Assembly (NCBI GenBank): GCA_902805665.1
Contig: CADCTB010000152.1
Span: forward strand, 1-52,218
Reading direction: 5' to 3'
Length of the DNA: 52,218 nucleotides
Source of the DNA: an uncultured Acidimicrobiales bacterium
GTDB lineage: Bacteria; Actinomycetota; Acidimicrobiia; Acidimicrobiales; AC-14
The translations under genes and the position numbers were made by a program. Position 1 is the stretch's first letter. Each line of letters opens with the position of its first letter. The notes beneath the pieces were generated by a model that saw only the letters and a program-made list of their open reading frames with translations, did not search any database and was not told where the DNA came from. Of the stretch, positions 46,208 to 52,218 are shown in pieces.

Positions 46208-47635
46208 TCAGTTGTCCCCCGGTGGTTTTTCGAGCCGGGAGACGTGGCCCAGGCGGGGGCTCACGGTCGCCGACACCGCCGAGCCCTGGCCGACGCCAGC
46301 GCCGTCGAGCACCGCCGGCGGCACGATCCACGCCTTGATCTCCGAGCGGGTGCCGTCGTCGACAGCCACGTAGGCGTACTTCTCCTCCCGCCGGATCCGT
46401 AGCACCACGCCCTCCACTTCCTGGCGGACGAACAGGTCGGGAACCGCGGCTCGGAGCATCAGCGCGGCCCGGAGGAGCCACACGGCGGTGAACGCGGTCG
46501 GAATCCCGATGAGGACCACGGCGAGGAGGTCGAGCGGCTCGAAGCCGTCGTCGAGAGAGTCGAACAGGTCCGACAGGGTGTCGCCCATGAGCGGGAAGAA
46601 GATCCGGGCGACGAAGAGCCCGCCCAGCAGGCTGGCCAGGCCGATGGCGGTGGCGAGGAGGGGCAGGCGACCCCAGCCCGGGGGGATGCGCTTGGGATAG
46701 TCGATCTTCACCATGCGCCACCCGCCTCCATAGGAGGTCCAGGCGATCTTGTCGGACTCGCTGCCGAGGGGAAGGGCCCGGACGGCTCCGGCCGCCACGC
46801 CCAGGGCCGCCCCGTAGGAGAGGTACCGGTCCCAGATGGCCACCGCCGCGGGCGGGGCGTCGGTGAACCCTCCGCTGCCCTCCAGGTGCTCACGCAGCCC
46901 CAGCCACCGGGCCGCCGCCTCCCGGCCGGCGGGCGTTTCGCGCTCGGCCCGCAGCTTGCCCGGAACCGCCATGAGCGGGAACCACGCCATCGCCGTCAGG
47001 CCGATGAAGGCGCCGATCGGGTTCTCCTCCTCGGCGTTGTCCTCGGGCGGCACCGCCACGAGGGCGGCGGCGGCCAGGGCGGCGGGCACCACCGCCGCGG
47101 CACCGAGCAGGAGCAGCATCCAGGGGCTCCAGCGACTGCGCGACAGCCCCCGCTCCCGGGCGTCCTTCACGACCGCCTTCTCGAAGGTCGACCACCAGTT
47201 CCTCGAGTCTCCTTCCGGGCCTGTCGTCAGCGCCTCGCAGGGCACCGTGCCATCGGACGCCGCCAGCCCGCGGACGTGGTCCAGCACCTGCCGTTCGTAG
47301 GGCTCGAGGTCTGTCGGGTTGGCCGACGCCGGCCGCAGGCGAACGACGAAGCGGTCGAGCCCCACCGACTCGATGGCCAGGATCTTCCGGGCGGCCATGT
47401 CGATGAGGGTCGCGGGCACCGCTTCACGGCCCACTGCCCAGTCGTCGGTGAGCATGGCGACCACCGCCGGAGGCTCCTCCCCTGGCAGCTCCAGCGCCTC
47501 GGGGCCGGGGCTCGGCGTGCGGGCCCGGGTGGCCACCGCCAGCAGGCCGAGCAACGCCAGCCAGGCGGCCAGGGCAATGGCGGCGGCGATGCCGAATCGG
47601 GCGGCGTACTCGGCACGGGTCAGAGCGAGCAGCAC
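46208..47635 (-). CDS. DUF2207-type membrane protein
   Basis: A 475-aa protein with an N-terminal helix (FGIAAAIALAAWLALLGLLAVAT), a conserved cytoplasmic part (PPAVVAMLTDDWAVGREAVPATLIDMAARKILAIES) typical of DUF2207 proteins, then helices at about 180-205 (WMLLLLGAAAVVPAALAAAALVA) and 225-245, and a pair near 340-410. The C-terminal ~75 residues form a soluble domain (VEGVVLRIRREEKYAYVAVDDGT). The usual large N-terminal extracellular DUF2207 domain is missing, so this is a short form. GTG start. Function unknown. Confidence 0.72.
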   Translation of the reverse strand: MLLALTRAEYAARFGIAAAIALAAWLALLGLLAVATRARTPSPGPEALELPGEEPPAVVAMLTDDWAVGREAVPATLIDMAARKILAIESVGLDRFVVRLRPASANPTDLEPYERQVLDHVRGLAASDGTVPCEALTTGPEGDSRNWWSTFEKAVVKDARERGLSRSRWSPWMLLLLGAAAVVPAALAAAALVAVPPEDNAEEENPIGAFIGLTAMAWFPLMAVPGKLRAERETPAGREAAARWLGLREHLEGSGGFTDAPPAAVAIWDRYLSYGAALGVAAGAVRALPLGSESDKIAWTSYGGGWRMVKIDYPKRIPPGWGRLPLLATAIGLASLLGGLFVARIFFPLMGDTLSDLFDSLDDGFEPLDLLAVVLIGIPTAFTAVWLLRAALMLRAAVPDLFVRQEVEGVVLRIRREEKYAYVAVDDGTRSEIKAWIVPPAVLDGAGVGQGSAVSATVSPRLGHVSRLEKPPGDN

Positions 47636-47700
47636 GGCGGCATTCTGCCGTCTTTGTCCTCCTGGCTACCGGGGCGGTCGTTCAGCCGACAAAGAACCGG

Positions 47701-48600
47701 CTACGGCCAGGCCCGACGGCCGGACCGGGAAGAGGCGTCGGCGTCGAGCGCCCAAGCCCGCCGCCACGCCCCGCCGGACGGACCGGTGAGGCCCGGGGTG
47801 GTCCCGGTGGCGGCGCGGCGCCGGGCCGACCACCAGTCGGTCGACCACTCGTCGGCCAGGGCGGCGACGGTGTTCTCGACGCGGGCCGCCAGCCGGCGGG
47901 CGTCCTCGCCCTCCTCCGGCCAGACCGGCGACCCGAAGACCAGATGCACGCCCTCGCCCCGCTTGGCCACCTTCGGCCACTTCTTGCCCCGCCGCCACAG
48001 GCGGCCCGTGCCTTCGATGTACAGGGGGACGACCGGCCGCCCGCAGCGCAAGGACAGGTAGGCGGCACCGCCCCGGAACGCCCGTCCCCATCCGTCGGGG
48101 CTGCGCCCGCCCTCGGGGAACATGATGAGGTTCCAGCCGTCGTCGAGCAGCTCGGCGGCCATGTCGGCGGACCGGCGGCCCACCTTGGTCCGCTCCATGG
48201 GGATGGCGCCGATGGCCAGGGCGGACATCGCCCCCTTGGCCCGGGTGGTGAAGAAGTAGTCGGCCGCGGCGGCGACCACCGCCTTGTGGCGGAACGGCTC
48301 CGGCAGCGAGGTCAGCAGGACCGATGTGTCGAGGTGGCTGTGGTGGTTGGCCACGAAGATGGCCGGGGCCTCCAGCCCCACGAGGCGGTCCTCGCCGTGC
48401 ACGGTGGGGGAGGCGATGAGGTGGAGTGCCGGGCGGAGCACGTCGTCCACGATCACGGCCCGCGCCACGCGGGCGGCAGGCTTCCGGGCCCAGTCGGTGT
48501 CGTAGTCCACGCCGGTACGGCGCTCGAGCGCCGGCCGGGGCACCGATGACGGCCAGTTCGGCTTCCCGAGCGGAAACCGGGCCCTCACCGGCACTCTCAT
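47701..48600 (-). CDS. Lysophospholipid acyltransferase (PlsC-like)
   Basis: A 299-aa 1-acylglycerol-3-phosphate acyltransferase-type enzyme. Block I is FVANHHSHLDTSVL (HX4D catalytic pair), block II is AIPMERTKVGRR, block III is IMFPEGGRSPDGWGRAF, and block IV is VPLYIEGTG. The C-terminal 60 residues are Arg/Ala/Gly-rich and not conserved. ATG 48600. It is the last gene of the minus-strand cluster with the LarA-like, dehydrogenase and HAD genes; the 100-bp gap from the LarA-like stop contains nothing that I recognise. The acyl acceptor is unknown. Confidence 0.9.
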   Translation of the reverse strand: MRVPVRARFPLGKPNWPSSVPRPALERRTGVDYDTDWARKPAARVARAVIVDDVLRPALHLIASPTVHGEDRLVGLEAPAIFVANHHSHLDTSVLLTSLPEPFRHKAVVAAAADYFFTTRAKGAMSALAIGAIPMERTKVGRRSADMAAELLDDGWNLIMFPEGGRSPDGWGRAFRGGAAYLSLRCGRPVVPLYIEGTGRLWRRGKKWPKVAKRGEGVHLVFGSPVWPEEGEDARRLAARVENTVAALADEWSTDWWSARRRAATGTTPGLTGPSGGAWRRAWALDADASSRSGRRAWP

Positions 48601-48700
48601 CGTGTCTCCTGGTCGCTGCGCACGCCGGCCCTCGAGGGCCTTCCGGCGGGGCCTGCGCTGCGCTCCGGCTGGGCCGGCAGGCCCGGCCGGCGTTCTCCGC

Positions 48701-50284
48701 TCACGTGACGTCGGCCAGGAAGATCGGGGGGTTGTGGATGTGGGTGATCGACGGGTTGCGGCCGACCACGTCCTCGGCCATCTCCAGGGCGTCGCGGAGC
48801 GTGGACGCGGGCTTGAAGCCCAAGCGGCGCACGGCCCGCGGCTCGCCGCCCACGATGATGACCTGGCCGACGTGCTGGAGGGCGTGCGCGCCCCAGTACC
48901 ACATGTAGAAGGCGTGAACGCCGTGGTAGGCGTAGCTGTTGCGGTACAGGTGGATGTACCAGGGATCGGTGGCGAAGTCCTCTTCGAACTTCTTCTCGAT
49001 CTCGAGGGGGTCGGTGGTCTCGGCCAGCACCTGCTCGAAGAAGTCGATGTAGCTGGGGTGGTGGACGGGGTGGAACTCCCAGCGGGTGGGGTGGCTCAGG
49101 ATGACCACGCCACCCTTCCGCACCAGCGGCTTGCCGCGGTACAGGTTGAAGAAGTAGCCGAGCCCGAGGCACATGACCAGCAGCGGGTTGAGGATGGAGT
49201 TGACGTTGTAGGGGCCGAGGTACGGCAGGCCCATGGTGAGCACGTCGGCCTGTCCCTCCACCGGCACGAGGTGCTGGCGGTGCAGGTTGGCAAGGGTGAG
49301 CTGGTGGACGGCCTCGACCTCGCCGGCCTGGACGCTCGTCATCCGCTGCGGTGACTTCATGCCGTGGAAGATGCTGCGGGCCATGCGGGGAGGCACCCGG
49401 TCGAGGCTCTTCGACGTGGCCAGGAACGCGGCCCGGTCGCGGGCCGACCACTCCCACTCCCGCTTCTGCAGGAAGGAGAACTGGCTGGGAAAGGTGTCGG
49501 TGTTGAGGGTGGTCTCGATCTGGAAGATCTTCACCGCTCCGGCCAGCAGCCGGCCCATGCGCCACGTAGAGTTGTGCAGCTCCGAGTTGGGCGGGTCCAT
49601 GAACGACCGGCTGTGCTGCATGCCGGTGACGTTGTGGTGGTGCTTGAGGCTCCGGTACGACGAGATGCCGGTCATCGTCGACTTGTGGCCGCCGTCCATG
49701 GCCACGAGGTTCACGTTCACGTAGATCAACAGGTCGCTGGTGACGGCCCGCTTGTTCAGCTCGACGTGCTCGCCCTGCTCCGTCCGACCGACGAGCACCA
49801 GGTTGTCGTGGTCCTCGGCGTCGTGCTGGGTCAGGAGGCCATGCGGGGCGAAGGAGTCGTAGATCCGGTCGCCCAGGATGTGGCGCAGCTCGGGCTCGGT
49901 CATGCGCCGGTGCAGCCCGTGGGCCACGATCAGCTCGACGTCGTCGACGCCGGCGGCCGCCGCCATGTCGAGGACGATCTCGATGACCCGCTGGCGGTTG
50001 TCGGGTCGCTGCATGGGAGGCAGGGGCACCGCCTGGTTGTCCATGGCGATGGTGAGCTTCATGCCCGAATGCAGCAGCGACGGCAGGGGCTGGCTGTCGC
50101 CGACCGGGTTGAGCAGGGCATGGCGGATGGCCGCATCCGGGTCCTTCAGCGGCGCCACCGGCTCGGCGGGGTACACCACCCGGCTGCCGGCCGGCAGCTT
50201 CTCCAGCCGGAAGCCCTCGCCGTGGTGGAAGAGGATGGGCGGCGTCGACCGGTCGACCTCTAGAACAAAACCCGGGCGGCTCAC
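48701..50284 (-). CDS. LarA-like (lactate racemase N-domain family) protein
   Basis: A 527-aa member of the LarA/DUF2088 superfamily, whose founder uses a nickel-pincer nucleotide. Family landmarks are visible: TIAMDNQAVPLPPM (substrate-site Asp region), ELIVAHGLHRRMTEPELRHILG (catalytic His of the HG-x-H-R type), HDAEDHDNLVLVGRTEQG, and VAMDGGHKSTMTGISSYRS, with the Lys positioned like the cofactor-anchoring lysine. The second half (YFFNLYRGKPLVRKGGVVILSHPTRWEFHPVHHPSYIDFFEQVL) is longer than in lactate racemase. It is probably a racemase or epimerase of a 2-hydroxy acid or sugar acid. No larB/C/E cofactor genes are in this window. GTG start. Confidence 0.82.
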   Translation of the reverse strand: MSRPGFVLEVDRSTPPILFHHGEGFRLEKLPAGSRVVYPAEPVAPLKDPDAAIRHALLNPVGDSQPLPSLLHSGMKLTIAMDNQAVPLPPMQRPDNRQRVIEIVLDMAAAAGVDDVELIVAHGLHRRMTEPELRHILGDRIYDSFAPHGLLTQHDAEDHDNLVLVGRTEQGEHVELNKRAVTSDLLIYVNVNLVAMDGGHKSTMTGISSYRSLKHHHNVTGMQHSRSFMDPPNSELHNSTWRMGRLLAGAVKIFQIETTLNTDTFPSQFSFLQKREWEWSARDRAAFLATSKSLDRVPPRMARSIFHGMKSPQRMTSVQAGEVEAVHQLTLANLHRQHLVPVEGQADVLTMGLPYLGPYNVNSILNPLLVMCLGLGYFFNLYRGKPLVRKGGVVILSHPTRWEFHPVHHPSYIDFFEQVLAETTDPLEIEKKFEEDFATDPWYIHLYRNSYAYHGVHAFYMWYWGAHALQHVGQVIIVGGEPRAVRRLGFKPASTLRDALEMAEDVVGRNPSITHIHNPPIFLADVT

Positions 50285-50357
50285 CGGACCTCTGCCTTCG
50301 GCAGCCGTCCCGTCGAGCCGGGCGCTGTGTTCGCCTGGTCGCTCGCCAAAGGCTCGC

Positions 50358-51521
50358 TCACCTGTTTCGCTCTCCTCGTAGATCGAAGACCACTTTCACC
50401 GCTCCCCGGGAACCGGCGTGGGCGGCGTGGTCGATTGCGTCACGGTAGCGGTCGAGGGAGTAGGTGGCCGAGACGAGGCGGCCCAGATCGGCCTGGGCCA
50501 CGAGCTCGAAGGCCAGTTCGAAAGTCCGCTCGCCGGTCTTCTCCCGCCCGTAGGCGTAGGCCCCGACGAGACGGATCTCCTTGTGCCAGAGGCCGGTCAG
50601 ATCGACCGAGATCCGACCCGGCATGCCCACCAGCACCACCTGCTCGCGAGGCCGGACGATGGCCAGCGCGTCGTCGACGCTGTCCGCCGTGCCCACACAG
50701 TCGAAGACGACCTCGGCGCCCTCGCCCACCCCGTCGCCCACCATCGGCGACCGGCTCATCCGGCGGACCGCCCGACGGACCTCGCCCGGCTCGACCACCA
50801 CGTCCGCCCCGAGGTCGAGGGCGAGCTTCCGCTGCTCGGGGTGCTTGGCGGAGGCGATCAGCGTGCCGGGACGAAGGTGGGTGCGAACGGCGGCGATGGT
50901 GCAGAGGCCGACGGTGCCGGCGCCGAGCACGACGACCGTCGAGGGCTGGTCGACATCCGGGCGACAGGCAGCATGGACGGCGCAGGCCGCAGGCTCCACC
51001 ATGACCGCCGCCTCGTCACTCATGTCGTCCGGCACCGGATGAAGCTGGCTCTCGTGGGCGACCATGGCGGTCGACCACCCCCCACCGGTATCGGCGCAGT
51101 AGCCGGTCTGGAGGCCCGGCTCCAGCGAGCCGAGCGCGATGTTCTGGCAGCTTCCGGTGAGACCGGTCGCGCAGAAGGAGCACGGCGGGTCGATGCCGCG
51201 CGGGATGCAGTTCAGAACCGGCTCGACGACCACCCGGCCGCCGTCGCGGTCGGCCACGATCTCGTGCCCCGGCACGAAGGGGAAGGACACGATGGGCTCG
51301 AAGTACCGCGACGACTTCCCGTCGATCGTCGACAGGTCGGACCCGCAGATCCCGGCGAGGCGGGGCCGGATGCGCTGCCAGTCGGGACCGGGAAGGTCGG
51401 GCTCTTCGACGTCGGCCAGGCGCAGCGGCCCCACCCGGGCGCCGAACCCGGGCATCACGCCGCCCGCCACCATGGCGGCCGCGTATTTGGGAACCGATCG
51501 CCGGAACTGGAGGGCCCTCAC
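50358..51521 (-). CDS. Zinc-dependent medium-chain dehydrogenase
   Basis: From GTG 51521 (387 aa; the GTGA overlaps the stop of the HAD gene). Catalytic zinc site: GICGSD with Cys, and VPGHEIV with His-Glu. Structural zinc lobe: CIPRGIDPPCSFCATGLTGSCQN, four Cys. Rossmann motif: VVVLGAGTVGLC. It resembles threonine/sorbitol-type alcohol dehydrogenases that oxidise secondary alcohols. The track start at 51599 lies inside the HAD gene and is rejected. Tight coupling with HAD upstream and the LarA-like gene 73 bp downstream suggests a shared pathway on a hydroxylated substrate. Confidence 0.92.
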   Translation of the reverse strand: MRALQFRRSVPKYAAAMVAGGVMPGFGARVGPLRLADVEEPDLPGPDWQRIRPRLAGICGSDLSTIDGKSSRYFEPIVSFPFVPGHEIVADRDGGRVVVEPVLNCIPRGIDPPCSFCATGLTGSCQNIALGSLEPGLQTGYCADTGGGWSTAMVAHESQLHPVPDDMSDEAAVMVEPAACAVHAACRPDVDQPSTVVVLGAGTVGLCTIAAVRTHLRPGTLIASAKHPEQRKLALDLGADVVVEPGEVRRAVRRMSRSPMVGDGVGEGAEVVFDCVGTADSVDDALAIVRPREQVVLVGMPGRISVDLTGLWHKEIRLVGAYAYGREKTGERTFELAFELVAQADLGRLVSATYSLDRYRDAIDHAAHAGSRGAVKVVFDLRGERNR

Positions 51522-52218
51522 CGGGCCAGCCCACGGGGCGCCAGCGGCAGGACGGGCACCGGCGCCCCCGGGGCCTTGGTCCACTGTTCGATGTGCCACC
51601 CGCGCTTCCGGGCGATGGCGGCGAGCTTGGGCTCGGCGTTGACGGCCACCGGATGTCCGACCGCTTCCAGCATGGGAAGGTCACTTGCCGAGTCGGCGTA
51701 GACCACCGACTCCGACAGCAGAAGGCCCTCGGCGGCGGCGTAGTCGGCGATGACGATGGCCCGGGCCTCGCCCGTGGGTGGGGCGTCGATCATCTCGCCG
51801 GTGAGCAGGCCGTCGCGCTCGGCCAGGCGGGCGCACACCACGTCGTCGAAGAGCGGCCGCAGGGGCTCCACCACGAAGTCAAGGGCGCCGGTGATGAGCA
51901 GCGTGCGGTGGCCGAGGGCCCGGTGCTCCCGGACCCGGCGGATGCCGGCCGGGAAGGACTTGCTCAGCAGGAGGCTGAAGAGCTCCCAGGCGTCGGCGCG
52001 GATGCGGTCGGCGGGAGCGCCGTCGTAGCGACGGTAGAAGTGGCGTAGGAAGTCGCCCCGGTCCCGGCGGTCGAGGGCGAGCAGGCCGGGGCCCTGGCGC
52101 AGCATGTCCAGGGTGAAGCGGGCCCGCTCGTCGTCGGGGAGCCGCCGGGACGCCAGGAAGGAGTACGACTCCACCACGTTGGAGGCGATGAGGGTGTTCT
52201 CGAGGTCGAAGGCGGCGA
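51518..52218 (-). CDS. HAD-IB family phosphatase, 5' truncated by window
   Basis: At least 233 residues, running off the window edge. Motif I is AAFDLENTLIASNVVES at the very end of the window (nucleophile Asp present, second Asp replaced by Glu as in some HAD-IB members). Motif II is LLITGALDFVVEPL, and motif III/IV is VVYADSASDLPMLEAVG. The C-terminal PKLAAIARKRGWHIEQW is typical of the PSPase-like subgroup that often accompanies acyltransferases and acyl reductases. The track start at 52177 is internal. Overlap with the dehydrogenase start implies an operon continuing upstream beyond the window. Confidence 0.88.
   Translation of the reverse strand, partial: AAFDLENTLIASNVVESYSFLASRRLPDDERARFTLDMLRQGPGLLALDRRDRGDFLRHFYRRYDGAPADRIRADAWELFSLLLSKSFPAGIRRVREHRALGHRTLLITGALDFVVEPLRPLFDDVVCARLAERDGLLTGEMIDAPPTGEARAIVIADYAAAEGLLLSESVVYADSASDLPMLEAVGHPVAVNAEPKLAAIARKRGWHIEQWTKAPGAPVPVLPLAPRGLAR

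Overview
The window is high-GC DNA with tightly packed genes, overlapping stop/start junctions and many GTG/TTG starts. The gene families (GAF-ANTAR regulator, F420-type LLM oxidoreductase, MmpL-like transporter, DUF5995, DUF6458, DUF2510-like, Suc/Fer-like protein, septum-formation domain) point to an actinobacterium. My best guess is a deep-branching lineage such as Acidimicrobiia; that is inference from gene content, not a computed placement. No phage, plasmid origin, CRISPR array, rRNA or intact insertion sequence is visible.

Layout. 1-2.2 kb: the 3' part of dabA (inorganic carbon uptake), then tRNA-Cys(GCA). 2.2-4.2 kb: a decayed patch beside that tRNA, with remnants of a tyrosine recombinase and a RecQ-type helicase plus very small ORFs. 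3.2-8.3 kb: housekeeping-like single genes (MOSC protein, GNAT, DUF4037, MetF-like reductase, aldo/keto reductase, an internally duplicated hypothetical). 8.5-15.0 kb: MmpL-like transporter, a truncated AAA/LuxR-type regulator, hypotheticals, a GAF-ANTAR regulator and DNA polymerase IV. 15.0-15.6 kb: a compact operon of a metal-type MerR regulator and a 42-residue, six-cysteine peptide. 15.7-17.6 kb: beta-lactamase-fold hydrolase and a second aldo/keto reductase. 17.7-21.1 kb: a secreted Gly/Ser/Thr-rich repeat protein, a 77-residue Thr/Asp/Ser-rich peptide, a JmjC/cupin oxygenase and a sucrase/ferredoxin-like protein. 21.2-25.1 kb: HAD-like protein, two exported proteins (one SpoIID-like), DUF5995. 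25.1-28.1 kb: bifunctional PutA, then tRNA-Val(GAC). 28.3-34.4 kb: small proteins, DEAD-box helicase, DUF6458, CooC-like ATPase, cystathionine gamma-synthase-like enzyme, a P-loop kinase/LLM fusion and an S18 protein. 34.5-46.1 kb: aconitase, a membrane protein with a histone-H1-like tail, VKOR-like protein, GH15 enzyme, SDR, glutamate synthase large subunit. 46.2-52.2 kb: DUF2207 protein, then a minus-strand cluster of HAD phosphatase, zinc dehydrogenase, LarA-like protein and acyltransferase.

The most interesting segments are: (a) the Thr/Asp-rich peptide-JmjC-Suc/Fer unit, in which the peptide has a perfect-looking -10 box placed for a leaderless transcript and the oxygenase reading frame has no ATG, GTG or TTG start; (b) the MerR/six-Cys peptide operon, a candidate micro-metallothionein circuit with a textbook 19-bp MerR spacer; (c) the HAD/dehydrogenase/LarA-like/acyltransferase cluster. 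A recurring oddity is conserved N-termini that begin without a canonical start codon (JmjC, cystathionine gamma-synthase, aconitase). All functional statements come from reading the sequence and remembered family motifs; no database search was run.
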